Assembly: GCA_963810615.1 (NCBI GenBank)
Contig: CAWEOA010000003.1
Span: forward strand, 62,001 to 126,000
Direction: 5' to 3'
Origin: JARRQJ01 sp963810615
GTDB taxonomy: Bacteria > Pseudomonadota > Gammaproteobacteria > DRLM01
Length of the DNA: 64,000 bases
Below, piece after piece: positions 52,175 through 61,579 of this stretch; positions within the stretch are counted from its first letter, which is position 1; each line of letters opens with the position of its first letter. The translations under genes were made by a program, and so were the position numbers. Below the pieces are notes generated by a model. That model ran no database searches and had not been told where the DNA came from. It worked only from the letters and a program-made list of their open reading frames with translations.

Positions 52175-55100
52175 ATGACCCCCGGCTTTATCCATCTCCG
52201 CGTTCACAGCGAATATTCCCTGGCCAACGGCGTGGTGCGCGTCAAGCCTTTGGTGAACGCCTGCGTGGCGGCAGGGTTGCCGGCGGTGGCCATTACCGAT
52301 CAGTGCAACCTGTTTGCCATGGTGAAGTTCTATAAGGCCGCCATGGCGGCGGGGGTGAAACCCCTGATCGGCGTGGATCTGTGGGTGCATAACGAGGTCG
52401 ACCCCCATCAGCCCGGCCGCCTGGTGCTGTTGTGCCAGAACCGCGAGGGCTATCTCAATCTGACTCGCCTGATCTCGCGCAGTTATATAGAGGGTCAGGA
52501 ACGGGGCGTGGCAACCATCCATAAGGAATGGCTGCAGGGGGCGAGTGCGGGTTTGATTGCCCTGTCCGGCGGCAGGGGCGGCGACGTGGGCCAGGCACTG
52601 CTGGCCGGTAATCGCGCTGCCGCTGAGGCGGCACTGGCGGAGTGGGCGAGCTTGTTTCCCGGGCGATTCTATATAGAAGTGCAACGCACCGGCCGTCCCC
52701 AGGATGAAGAGTATCTGCATGAGGCGGTCAGCCTCGCCACTGCCGAAGGCATGCCGGTGGTGGCGACCAATGATGTGCACTTCCTGAAGCGCGAGGATTT
52801 CGAAGCCCACGAGGCGCGAGTCTGCATCCACGACGGCCGGGTACTGAATGATCCACGCCGTCCGCGGCATTATTCCGAATGGCAGTATCTGCGTACCCCG
52901 GCGGAGATGGCGGAGTTGTTCGCCGATCTTCCCGAGGCCCTGGAAAACACGGTCGAAATCGCGCGACGCTGTAATCTGGAGTTGACCCTGGGTCAGGCGG
53001 TGCTGCCGGAGTTTCCCATCCCGGCAGGTATGACCACTGACGAGTATTTCCGTCAGCAAGCGTGGGAAGGACTGGAACGACGTCTAGCATCTCTGTTCGA
53101 TTCGGCGGCGCCGGCCTTTGCCGAACAACGCAAGGAATATGACGAGCGTCTCGAGATCGAGCTCGATGTGATCATCAAGATGGGCTTTCCCGGTTACTTT
53201 CTGATCGTCGCCGACTTCATTCGCTGGGCCAAGCATAACGATGTGCCGGTGGGGCCGGGACGCGGTTCCGGGGCGGGGTCCCTGGTGGCCTATTCCCTGG
53301 ATATTACTGACCTAGATCCAATACGTTATGACTTGCTTTTCGAGCGGTTTCTCAATCCGGAGCGGGTATCCATGCCCGACTTCGACGTGGATTTCTGTAT
53401 GGAGGGCCGCGACCGGGTCATCGACTATGTGGTCCAGCGCTACGGCCGCGAGCGGGTGTCGCAGATCATCACCTACGGCTCCATGGCGGCCAAGGCGGTG
53501 GTGCGCGACGTCGGACGGGTGCAGGGTCATCCCTACGGTTTTGTCGATCAGATCGCCAAGCTCATTCCCTTTGAACTGGGTATCACCCTCGACAAGGCCT
53601 TGGAGCAGGAAGAGCAGTTGCGGCAGCGATACGAAAACGAAGAGGATGTGCGCGACCTCATCGACCTGGCACGCAAGCTCGAGGGTATGGCGCGTAATGC
53701 CGGCAAGCATGCCGGCGGTGTAGTGATCGCGCCGTCCGAACTTACCGACTTCACGCCCCTGTTCTGTGAATCCGGCGGCAGCGGCACGGTGACCCAGTTC
53801 GACAAGGATGACGTGGAGGCCGTGGGCCTGGTGAAGTTCGACTTCCTGGGCCTGCGCACCCTGACCATCATCGATTGGGCGGTAAAGATCATCAATAGCC
53901 AGCGCCGGGAAACGGGCGAGGACTTGCTCGATATTACCCGCATCCCCTTGAACGATGCAGCCACCTTTACCCTGTTGAAGCGCTGTACCACGACCGCGGT
54001 ATTCCAATTGGAATCTCAGGGCATGAAGGATCTCATCAAGCGCCTGCAGCCGGATTCCTTCGAAGATATCGTGGCGCTGGTGGCCTTGTTCCGTCCCGGT
54101 CCGCTGCAATCGGGCATGGTGGATGACTTCATCAACCGCAAGCACGGCCGCATCAAGGTCGAATATCCGCACCCCGAGCTGGAGACCATCCTCAAACCCA
54201 CTTACGGCGTGATCCTCTATCAAGAACAGGTGATGCAAATCGCGCAGGTGCTGGCCGGTTACACCCTGGGTGGCGCGGATCTGTTGCGCCGCGCCATGGG
54301 CAAGAAGAAACCGGAGGAGATGGCCAAGCAGCGTGAGATCTTCGTGGAGGGCGCCAAGGCGCGCGGTGTGGCGGAGAAGACCGCCACCTATATCTTCGAC
54401 TTGATGGAGAAGTTTGCCGGCTACGGTTTCAACAAGTCGCATTCCGCGGCCTACGCACTGGTGTCGTATCAGACTGCGTGGCTGAAGGCCCATCATCCCG
54501 CGGCGTTCATGGCGGCGGTGATGTCGGCGGATATGCATAACACCGACAAGGTGGTGACCTTCATCGACGAGAGTCATCACATGGGATTGGAGATCCTGCC
54601 TCCGGACGTCAATCGCAGTACCACGCGTTTTGCGGTGCAGGACGACAAGACTATCTGCTATGGTCTGGGCGCGATCAAGGGTGTAGGCACCGCCGCCACT
54701 GACAGCCTGGTGGCGGAGCGCGATCAGGGTGGCCGTTATGAGGATTTGTTCGATTTTTGCCGGCGTGTCGATCTGCGCAAGATGAACCGCCGCGCCTTGG
54801 AGGCCTTGGTGCGCTGCGGCGCCCTGGATCACATGGGTCCCAATCGCGCTAGTTTGATGGCGTCGCTGGCTGGCGCCCTGCAATTGGCGGAGCAGCATGG
54901 CCGCGATGAGGCGGCGGGCCAGGACGATCTGTTCGGCAGTCTGGCGCTCAGTACGCCGCAGGATCACGCCCCAGTCAGCGCGCGCTTCGTGGAAGCGCCG
55001 GAGTGGAGCGACCGGGAACGCCTGGAGGGCGAGAAGGAGACCCTGGGCCTGTATCTCACCGGCCATCCCATCGAGCAGTATCAGGAAGAATTGGCTAATT

Positions 55101-55648
55101 TCGTCAAGCTGCGCATCGTCGATATCAAACCGGAGCGCGAACAAAAGGTGATCGTGGCGGGACTGGTGGTGGCGATCCGCGCCCGCAACAGTCGCCGCGG
55201 CGACCGCATTGCCTTCGTCACCCTGGATGACCGGAGTGGGCGTATTGAACTTGCCGTTTTTTCAGAAGCTTATAATAAATATCGAAACTTGATTGTGAAG
55301 GATAAGCTGCTGGTGGTGGAGGGCACGGTGAGCGTGGATGAGTACTCCGGCGGCTTCAAGATGAGCGCCGAGCAGATCTTCGATATCGATCAGGCGCGCG
55401 AGCAGTATGCCCGTCGCCTGGAGATCGGCATCGACGGCAACCGCTTGGGCAACGGCTTTCCCGGTTCTCTGGCGCAGGTGCTGGAGCCGTTCCGCGAGGG
55501 GCGCTGCCAGGTGTGCCTGGAATACCAGGGGAACGCAGCCTTGGCCAAATTGCTGTTGGGGCCGGAGTGGCGGGTGCGGCCCAGCGAGGTGTTATTGCAT
55601 CGCCTCAGAGAATTGGCGGGGGAAGACAAGGTGAGGGTGGTATATTAG
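52175..55648 (+). CDS. dnaE: DNA polymerase III alpha subunit
   Basis: 1157 residues from ATG 52175 (MTPGFIHLRVHSEYS); longer starts at 52124 or 52166 are less like the family. The PHP domain is at the N-terminus. The C-family polymerase core has PGRGSGAGSLVAYSLDITDLDPI-type sequence (split by the window's line of view; PGRGSGAGS at about residue 365), the catalytic acids in MPDFDVDF (about 400), and KFDFLGLRTLT (about 555). Helix-hairpin-helix and OB-fold (GRIELAVFSEAY) regions follow. It is the replicative polymerase and needs DnaQ and DnaN from elsewhere. It is followed by accA, as in many gammaproteobacteria. Confidence 0.97.
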   Translation: MTPGFIHLRVHSEYSLANGVVRVKPLVNACVAAGLPAVAITDQCNLFAMVKFYKAAMAAGVKPLIGVDLWVHNEVDPHQPGRLVLLCQNREGYLNLTRLISRSYIEGQERGVATIHKEWLQGASAGLIALSGGRGGDVGQALLAGNRAAAEAALAEWASLFPGRFYIEVQRTGRPQDEEYLHEAVSLATAEGMPVVATNDVHFLKREDFEAHEARVCIHDGRVLNDPRRPRHYSEWQYLRTPAEMAELFADLPEALENTVEIARRCNLELTLGQAVLPEFPIPAGMTTDEYFRQQAWEGLERRLASLFDSAAPAFAEQRKEYDERLEIELDVIIKMGFPGYFLIVADFIRWAKHNDVPVGPGRGSGAGSLVAYSLDITDLDPIRYDLLFERFLNPERVSMPDFDVDFCMEGRDRVIDYVVQRYGRERVSQIITYGSMAAKAVVRDVGRVQGHPYGFVDQIAKLIPFELGITLDKALEQEEQLRQRYENEEDVRDLIDLARKLEGMARNAGKHAGGVVIAPSELTDFTPLFCESGGSGTVTQFDKDDVEAVGLVKFDFLGLRTLTIIDWAVKIINSQRRETGEDLLDITRIPLNDAATFTLLKRCTTTAVFQLESQGMKDLIKRLQPDSFEDIVALVALFRPGPLQSGMVDDFINRKHGRIKVEYPHPELETILKPTYGVILYQEQVMQIAQVLAGYTLGGADLLRRAMGKKKPEEMAKQREIFVEGAKARGVAEKTATYIFDLMEKFAGYGFNKSHSAAYALVSYQTAWLKAHHPAAFMAAVMSADMHNTDKVVTFIDESHHMGLEILPPDVNRSTTRFAVQDDKTICYGLGAIKGVGTAATDSLVAERDQGGRYEDLFDFCRRVDLRKMNRRALEALVRCGALDHMGPNRASLMASLAGALQLAEQHGRDEAAGQDDLFGSLALSTPQDHAPVSARFVEAPEWSDRERLEGEKETLGLYLTGHPIEQYQEELANFVKLRIVDIKPEREQKVIVAGLVVAIRARNSRRGDRIAFVTLDDRSGRIELAVFSEAYNKYRNLIVKDKLLVVEGTVSVDEYSGGFKMSAEQIFDIDQAREQYARRLEIGIDGNRLGNGFPGSLAQVLEPFREGRCQVCLEYQGNAALAKLLLGPEWRVRPSEVLLHRLRELAGEDKVRVVY

Positions 55649-55708
55649 CCATCAGCTATCAGCGGTCAGCTTTGTTAGAGAAGGACTGTAATTCGGGGGT
55701 TCACATCC

Positions 55709-55764
55709 TTCGTCATGCTGGCGGAAGCCGGCATCCAGGAAGTATTGAATTCGCCGGAATGACG
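55709..55764. repeat. REP-like palindrome
   Basis: Outer arms TTCGTCAT and ATGACGAA enclose GCTGGCGGAAGCCGGC and CGCCGGAATGACG, the same motif family as at 38941 and 40402. Confidence 0.7.
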
Positions 55765-55815
55765 AATTGAATTATTTAGAACATTCTTGGCTATACTCTT
55801 CGTGTACTGATATTA

Positions 55816-55878
55816 AGCTGATAGCTGATAGCTGATAGCTGATAGCTGATAGCTGATAGCTGATAGCTGATAGCTGAT
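55816..55878 (+). repeat. Heptanucleotide tandem repeat, nine copies of AGCTGAT
   Basis: Nine perfect copies (63 bp) end 43 bp before the accA start. A reverse-complement relic (ATCAGCTATCAGC) lies just after the dnaE stop at 55651, so the dnaE-accA transcript could fold back. Confidence 0.95.
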
Positions 55879-55921
55879 CACTTTGCTAAAATGAAGCTTC
55901 CTGAATTTAATAGAATGTCTC

Positions 55922-56887
55922 ATGAAACATAGCTTTCTCGATTTCGAACAACCCATTGCCGAGCTTGAAGCCAAGATTGAAGAGTTGCGCTACGTCAGCA
56001 ACGACAACGAGATCAATATCTCCGAGGAGATCACCCGCTTGGAAGCGAAGAGCAAGACGCTTACCGAAGCCATTTTTGCCAAGTTGACCTCCTGGCAGAT
56101 TGCGCAATTGGCGCGCCACCCGGAACGGCCCTATACCCTGGATTATATCGAACGCATTTTCACCGATTTCGAAGAGCTGCACGGTGATCGCGCCTTCGGC
56201 GATGATCCCGCCATCGTCGGTGGGGTGGCGCGCCTGGACGCTAGGCCGGTGATGGTGATCGGGCAACAGAAAGGCCGTGACACCAAGGAAAAGGTGCGGC
56301 GTAATTTCGGCATGCCCCGTCCCGAAGGTTATCGCAAGGCCATGCGCTTGATGCAGATGGCGGAGCGATTCAAGATGCCGATCCTGACTTTCATCGATAC
56401 GCCCGGCGCCTATCCGGGCATTGATGCCGAAGAGCGTGGGCAAAGCGAGGCCATCGCCCGCAATCTGTTCGTGATGTCGGCCTTGAAGGTACCCATCGTC
56501 TGTACCGTGATCGGCGAGGGCGGTTCGGGCGGCGCGCTGGCTATCGGCGTGGGCGACCGCATCCTTATGCTGCAGTACAGCACCTATTCGGTGATCTCGC
56601 CGGAAGGTTGCGCGTCCATCCTGTGGAAGAGTGCCGACAAGGCCGCCGATGCCGCCGAGATCATGGGCATTACCACCGTGCGCTTGAAAAAGCTCAATCT
56701 GGTGGATACGGTGATAAAGGAACCCTTGGGCGGCGCGCACCGCAATATGGATGAAACGGCGCAACGTTTGAAACAGGCGTTACTGGATAATGTCGAAGTG
56801 TTGAGCGGTCTCAGCGCCGATGACCTGGTAAAGAAGCGCTACGAGCGCCTCATGCAGTTCGGAAACTTCACTACGCGTCGTCAGTAA
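55922..56887 (+). CDS. accA: Acetyl-CoA carboxylase, carboxyltransferase alpha subunit
   Basis: 321 residues, normal length. The N-terminal helical part (LDFEQPIAELEAKIEEL) is followed by the crotonase-fold domain with GDRAFGDDPAIVGG, FIDTPGAYPGIDAEERGQ and GEGGSGGALAIGVGDRI, then YSVISPEGCASILWK. It transfers the carboxyl group from biotin to acetyl-CoA with AccD (not in the window). It lies downstream of dnaE, with a tandem repeat in its leader, and 4 bp before tilS. Confidence 0.97.
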   Translation: MKHSFLDFEQPIAELEAKIEELRYVSNDNEINISEEITRLEAKSKTLTEAIFAKLTSWQIAQLARHPERPYTLDYIERIFTDFEELHGDRAFGDDPAIVGGVARLDARPVMVIGQQKGRDTKEKVRRNFGMPRPEGYRKAMRLMQMAERFKMPILTFIDTPGAYPGIDAEERGQSEAIARNLFVMSALKVPIVCTVIGEGGSGGALAIGVGDRILMLQYSTYSVISPEGCASILWKSADKAADAAEIMGITTVRLKKLNLVDTVIKEPLGGAHRNMDETAQRLKQALLDNVEVLSGLSADDLVKKRYERLMQFGNFTTRRQ

Positions 56888-56891
56888 GCCG

Positions 56892-58253
56892 GTGGATGTC
56901 CGTCGCCGTCAGACACCCTTTTCTCCCGAGGGTCTAGCCGCGATCCTGCAGGACCTTCCCTCCGTGTCGCGGTTTTGGCTGGCATACAGCGGCGGTTGTG
57001 ATTCACACGTCCTGCTCCATGCCGCTGCGCAATTACGCGCAAACGATGCGGCACAAGTCTTTCACGCCGTGCACGTCGATCACGGTCTGCAGGCGGACTC
57101 CGCCGAGTGGGCGCGGCATTGTGCGGTGGTCTGCGAGGGATTGGAGCTGCCGTTTACACTGTTGCAGGTGGATGCGCGCGGCGGCGGCGGTGAAAGTCCG
57201 GAGGCGGCGGCGCGTCACGTCCGCTATCGAGCGCTGGCCGGTTTGATGCGATCCGGTGATTGTCTGCTTACCGCACACCATCAGGACGATCAGGCTGAAA
57301 CCTTATTATTGCAATTGCTGCGCGGCGGGGGACCCCACGGCTTGGCAGCCATGCCGGCGCTGAGCGCATTCGCTGCCGGTATGCATGCCCGACCCTTGTT
57401 GGGTTTTTCCCGTCGAGATCTGCGGGACTACGCGCAAGGCCACGCATTGCAGTGGATCGACGACCCGAGCAATGCCGATAGCGGATTTGATCGCAATTAT
57501 CTGCGTAACAGCGTAATGCCTAGCCTGCGTGAGCGCTGGCCGGCTGTGGCGCGGGTGCTGGCGCGCGGCGCCGGCCATCAGGCGGAGGCGGCACAGTTAC
57601 TGGATGAACTGGCGGCGGAGGATTTGCGTGGCTGTGATGCGACCGAAGATAGTTTGCGCCTCAGCGCCTTGTTGGCGCTGGATGCGGCACGGCAGCGCAA
57701 TGTATTGCGCTACTGGTTGAAGAGCCTGGGTTTCAAACTGCCCGATACGGTGCGGCTCGCCCAAGTGCAGCATGAGTTGCTGCATGCCGCGCCGGATCGC
57801 TCACCCGAGGTGCGTTGGGAGGGCGTAGTAGTGCGGCGCTATCGCGATCGAGTGTATGCCGTAACGCCGCAAGTCCTGATGGATAACGAGACAATAATAC
57901 CGTGGGATCCAGCGCAAGCCTTAACACTGCCCGACGGCAGCAGCCTGCTGGCCGTGACCTCCACCGGCGAGGGGATCAAACGCGCCTTATGCCGGCAGCA
58001 AGCGGTGACGGTGCGTTACCGCCGGGGCGGCGAGGAGTGCCAAATCGCGCCGCACGCCGTTACACGCCCACTCAAAAAATTACTGCAGGAGGCCGGTGTC
58101 CCGCCCTGGGAGCGGGAACGTATTCCGCTCATCTATATCGGCGAACAATTGGCGGCGGTGGCGGGACATTGGGTATGCGCCCCGTGCCGGGCGGCAGAGA
58201 ACGAAGAGGGAATAGTTTTCGAGTGGTGCCGCACCACACAGGGAGGCAGGTGA
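56892..58253 (+). CDS. tilS: tRNA(Ile)-lysidine synthetase
   Basis: 453 residues, probably from GTG 56892, 4 bp after accA. The N-type ATP pyrophosphatase motif is YSGGCDSHVLL (about residues 35-45), followed by AVHVDHGLQ and TAHHQDDQAETLLLQLLRG. The C-terminal part has the TilS-specific substrate-binding domains (RYRRGGEEC, LKKLLQEAGVPPWERERIPLIY). TilS converts C34 of tRNA-Ile(CAU) to lysidine so that it reads AUA. The stop overlaps the next start (TGATG). Confidence 0.97.
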   Translation: MDVRRRQTPFSPEGLAAILQDLPSVSRFWLAYSGGCDSHVLLHAAAQLRANDAAQVFHAVHVDHGLQADSAEWARHCAVVCEGLELPFTLLQVDARGGGGESPEAAARHVRYRALAGLMRSGDCLLTAHHQDDQAETLLLQLLRGGGPHGLAAMPALSAFAAGMHARPLLGFSRRDLRDYAQGHALQWIDDPSNADSGFDRNYLRNSVMPSLRERWPAVARVLARGAGHQAEAAQLLDELAAEDLRGCDATEDSLRLSALLALDAARQRNVLRYWLKSLGFKLPDTVRLAQVQHELLHAAPDRSPEVRWEGVVVRRYRDRVYAVTPQVLMDNETIIPWDPAQALTLPDGSSLLAVTSTGEGIKRALCRQQAVTVRYRRGGEECQIAPHAVTRPLKKLLQEAGVPPWERERIPLIYIGEQLAAVAGHWVCAPCRAAENEEGIVFEWCRTTQGGR

Positions 58254-59293
58254 TGGTGAAGGCGACGCGCCAGCTGAGTGTGGTGATCCCCGGCCTGTTC
58301 GGTCCGGCGGAGATCGAGCAGCTTCCGGAGGTCTGGCAGGATTTATCGCTGCAGGCCTTGGAGGGTTTGTTGAGTCGCTCTCGGTCGAGCAATATAGATG
58401 GACGAGGTCTGGAGCAGACGTTGTTTAAACTCTTCAATCTCAGCGTTGGCCGCGGCGATGATATACCCGTTGCCGCCCTCACCCGGCAATGGGAAGCACA
58501 GGATGCGGGCGGCTATTGGTGGCTACGGGCCGATCCGGTGCATCTTCGCGCCGACCGTGATCGTATCGTTATGTTGGGTAATCAGATGCTGGATATCTCC
58601 GCCGAGGAGTGTCGCGAGCTTGTCTTGGAGCTCAATCGTCATTTCAGCTCTGAAGACTGGATGCTCGATGCGGCCAATGCGCGGCGCTGGTTTGTACGCC
58701 TCGATAAGGATCCGCAGATCGCTACCACGGCCCTGTCCGATGTCGTGGGCCGGGATATCCTCCACCATATGCCTCATGGCAAGGCGGAGCGGCATTGGCG
58801 CAGTATGATGAATGAAGTGCAGATGGTGTTGCACTCCAGTCGGATCAATCAGGAACGCGAGGCGCGGGGCGCGCCGGTGATTAACAGCCTGTGGTTTTGG
58901 GGCGGAGGCCGTTTGCCGTGTCCTGCGTCAGTGAACTGGTCGCAGTTGTGGAGCAATGATGGCTTCAGCCAGAGTTTGGCGGCACTGATGCGCGTCCCGG
59001 GTGCTTCCTTACCGTCCGATGCCGCCGAATGGTTGGAGGACGATACGCCGGGCGAACAGTTGTTGGTAATGGACGGACTGCAGGAAAAGATCCAATTCGC
59101 CGATGTGGAAGCCTGGCGGGAATATGTACAGACCCTGCATGATGCTTGGTTTGCCCCATTGTTTGCAGCCCTTAAGCAACAGCGGCTGGCGGCATTGAAC
59201 CTGTATCCCGCGGATGGCAGGGTATTGCGCTTGAGCGCCGGGGATGCGCGGCGCTGGTGGGTGAGGCGGCGACCGCTGGCGCAGTGGTTGTAG
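58253..59293 (+). CDS. COG4255-like conserved protein (often named phosphoglycerate mutase-related)
   Basis: 346 residues from ATG 58253, which overlaps the tilS stop and follows GGAGGCAGG. Features are VVIPGLFGP near the start, GGYWWLRADPVHLRADRDRI at about 85, NSLWFWGGGRLP at about 210, and RRWWVRRRPLAQW at the end. These match a family usually placed near recJ in gammaproteobacteria. The name phosphoglycerate mutase rests on weak similarity: the Ser/His metal motifs of cofactor-independent mutases are not evident. The biochemical role is unknown. It precedes recJ by 42 bp. Confidence 0.75.
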   Translation: MVKATRQLSVVIPGLFGPAEIEQLPEVWQDLSLQALEGLLSRSRSSNIDGRGLEQTLFKLFNLSVGRGDDIPVAALTRQWEAQDAGGYWWLRADPVHLRADRDRIVMLGNQMLDISAEECRELVLELNRHFSSEDWMLDAANARRWFVRLDKDPQIATTALSDVVGRDILHHMPHGKAERHWRSMMNEVQMVLHSSRINQEREARGAPVINSLWFWGGGRLPCPASVNWSQLWSNDGFSQSLAALMRVPGASLPSDAAEWLEDDTPGEQLLVMDGLQEKIQFADVEAWREYVQTLHDAWFAPLFAALKQQRLAALNLYPADGRVLRLSAGDARRWWVRRRPLAQWL

Positions 59294-59335
59294 TGGTGGT
59301 TTTTCCATGCACATAAGCGACGACAGCATACGAAC

Positions 59336-61069
59336 ATGAATAAGATCATCGTCAGACGTGACATCGGCTCGACGGCGGATGGCTTACCCGGCGATCTCCA
59401 TCCGGTGTTGCGCCGTATTTATCTGTCTCGCGCATTGAGCGATGCGCGTGAGTTGCACTACGCCTTGGACGCTTTACATCCCTTTACCGCGCTGTCGGGC
59501 ATCGATGCCGCCTGCGAATTGTTATCCGCCGCTTTGCAAGAACAGCAACGTATCCTGATCGTCGCCGATTTCGATGCCGACGGCGCCACCAGTTGCGCCG
59601 TGGCCGTACGCGGTTTGCGCCTGCTGGGCGCGCGGGATGTACGCTACGTGGTTCCCAATCGTTTTGACTTCGGATACGGATTGACGCCGGAGATTGTTGC
59701 GGTGGCGGCGCAGCAGCAGCCCGAACTGCTGATCACCGTGGATAACGGCATCTCCAGCATCGAAGGCGTCGCCGCGGCGCGGGAGCGGGGTATGCGGGTA
59801 CTCATTACCGATCATCACCTGCCGGGTGCGGTGTTGCCGGCGGCCGACGCCATCGTCAATCCCAATCAGCCCGTTGATAATTTTCCCAGCAAGAATCTGG
59901 CGGGTGTCGGCGTGATCTTCTATGTATTGATGGCCTTGCGCGCCCGCCTGCGCGAGGAGCAGTGGTTTGCCCGCAGCGGCTGCGCCGAACCCAATCTCGC
60001 GCAGTTGCTGGATCTGGTGGCCTTGGGCACGGTGGCCGATGTGGTGCCGCTGGATTACAACAACCGCATTCTGGTCAGTCAAGGTTTGGCCCGCATCCGC
60101 GCCGGGCGCTGTTGCGCCGGGATACAGGCGCTGCTGGCGGTAGCGGGACGCAATGCGCGGGAGTTGGTCGCCGCCGATCTGGGTTTCGCGGTGGCGCCGC
60201 GCTTGAATGCGGCAGGGCGATTAGAGGATATGACGCTGGGTATTGAGTGCCTGCTCAGCGACGATCTTACCCAGGCGCGGATGATGGCGGCACGCCTAGA
60301 TCAACTCAATCAGGAACGGCGTGCCATCGAGGTGCAGATGCAGGAAGATGCCATAGCGGAGCTTGAATCCTTATCGCTCAGCGAGGACGATCCCCAGTTG
60401 CCCATCGGCGTGTGTCTGTTTCAAGAGCATTGGCACCAAGGCGTGATCGGCATCCTCGCTTCGCGTATTAAGGATCGCCTACACCGGCCGGTGATCGCCT
60501 TTGCACCGGCCAATGACGACGAGATCAAGGGTTCGGCACGCTCGGTTCCCGGTGTACACATTCGTGATGTCCTGGATGCGGTGGCCGCGCATCATCCGGG
60601 GCTGGTGAGTAAATTCGGCGGACACGCCATGGCCGCCGGCCTGAGCCTGCCACGACAAAACTTTGCCGCTTTCAGCGTCGCCTTTGACGAGGAAGTACGT
60701 CGTCACCTGGCGGCTGATGATTTGCGCGGCGTTATCATGAGCGACGGCGAATTGGTGCCCGAAGACTTGAACCTGGACATGGCGGAACTGCTGCGTTCGT
60801 CGGGTCCGTGGGGACAGACCTTTCCCGAGCCGCTGTTCGACGGCTTGTTCGAGATCGTCAGCCAGCGTGTCGTCGGCGAGCGCCATCTCAAAATGGTGGT
60901 GAAGATTCCGGGTTATGACAAGTTGCTCGATGCCATCGCCTTCAATACGGAAGAGCAGGCCTGGCCGCGGGAGTGTGCTCAGGCACGGGTGGCGTATAAG
61001 CTGGACGTAAATGAGTATCGCGGTCAGCGCAGCGCCCAGTTGCTGGTGGAACACATCGAGACGATGTGA
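59336..61069 (+). CDS. recJ: Single-stranded-DNA-specific exonuclease RecJ
   Basis: 577 residues, the usual length. DHH phosphoesterase motifs are present: VADFDADGATSCAVA (about 75-89), DNGISSIEG (about 135), ITDHHLPG (about 158), and the DHHA1 part with KGSARS and KFGGHAMAAG. RecJ degrades 5' single strands in recombination and mismatch repair. It is the last gene of the tilS-COG4255-recJ row; a 105-bp gap follows before the zinc genes. Confidence 0.97.
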   Translation: MNKIIVRRDIGSTADGLPGDLHPVLRRIYLSRALSDARELHYALDALHPFTALSGIDAACELLSAALQEQQRILIVADFDADGATSCAVAVRGLRLLGARDVRYVVPNRFDFGYGLTPEIVAVAAQQQPELLITVDNGISSIEGVAAARERGMRVLITDHHLPGAVLPAADAIVNPNQPVDNFPSKNLAGVGVIFYVLMALRARLREEQWFARSGCAEPNLAQLLDLVALGTVADVVPLDYNNRILVSQGLARIRAGRCCAGIQALLAVAGRNARELVAADLGFAVAPRLNAAGRLEDMTLGIECLLSDDLTQARMMAARLDQLNQERRAIEVQMQEDAIAELESLSLSEDDPQLPIGVCLFQEHWHQGVIGILASRIKDRLHRPVIAFAPANDDEIKGSARSVPGVHIRDVLDAVAAHHPGLVSKFGGHAMAAGLSLPRQNFAAFSVAFDEEVRRHLAADDLRGVIMSDGELVPEDLNLDMAELLRSSGPWGQTFPEPLFDGLFEIVSQRVVGERHLKMVVKIPGYDKLLDAIAFNTEEQAWPRECAQARVAYKLDVNEYRGQRSAQLLVEHIETM

Positions 61070-61142
61070 GGTGATAGCGATGAATGTAAATGATTGTTAA
61101 ATGCCCTTGCGTAGCAGCGGTGCTTACTCTATTCTTTTCGAA

Positions 61143-61158
61143 TTCACTATAAAGTGAA
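61143..61158 (+). promoter_or_regulatory. Palindrome overlapping the zinc-operon promoter
   Basis: TTCACTATAAAGTGAA (6-bp arms TTCACT/AGTGAA) lies 17 bp before the first gene and overlaps a -10-like TATAAA. It is a candidate operator but differs from the enterobacterial Zur box. Confidence 0.4.
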
Positions 61159-61174
61159 AGTGTCCACGTAAGCC

Positions 61175-61453
61175 ATGCTTAGATTGTCCAGCCTGTTCCT
61201 GGTAGCGGCGCTGCTTTTTTCACAAGCGGCGTTGCTCGATCACGAATACGATTTTGCCGCCCATAAATCCGGCGACACCTGCGTCACCTGCCTTCACGCT
61301 ACGCCCTTAAGCCATGCCCTGACGGGCGCGATCGCCCTGGTTTTGCCCTTGCCTGTCGCCAACACCGAATTCCATGTCCTCGATCTGCAAATTGCCAAGT
61401 TAGCCGCTCTGGCATATCGCGCTCGCGCGCCGCCCTCCGTCATCTCCGTTTAA
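61175..61453 (+). CDS. Zinc-uptake chaperone-like small protein
   Basis: 92 residues with an N-terminal signal or anchor segment (LFLVAALLFSQAALL), followed by a His/Cys-rich stretch (HEYDFAAHKSGDTC, then CLHATPLSHAL) that could bind zinc, and a second hydrophobic segment. This layout is typical of the small proteins annotated as zinc chaperone of the ABC-type zinc uptake system, which sit next to znuA in gammaproteobacteria. The role is inferred from context. It is the first gene of the zinc operon, 127 bp before the outer-membrane protein gene. Confidence 0.65.
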   Translation: MLRLSSLFLVAALLFSQAALLDHEYDFAAHKSGDTCVTCLHATPLSHALTGAIALVLPLPVANTEFHVLDLQIAKLAALAYRARAPPSVISV

Positions 61454-61579
61454 TTCCTGATCCATATGCCGGGCACCGCCACGTCCTGCGGCGCGGCCGT
61501 GCTTGAGCAAAATTTATTTACGAAGTCAGCGACGCTGAGATATTTGCGTGCGTCGCGCTATGTTTGTGGAGGAATACAA

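Noticed and set aside
53312..55144. 610-codon open frame on the minus strand
   Set aside because: It lies entirely inside dnaE on the opposite strand; the His/Gln/Arg-rich translation is typical of a shadow frame of a GC-rich gene.
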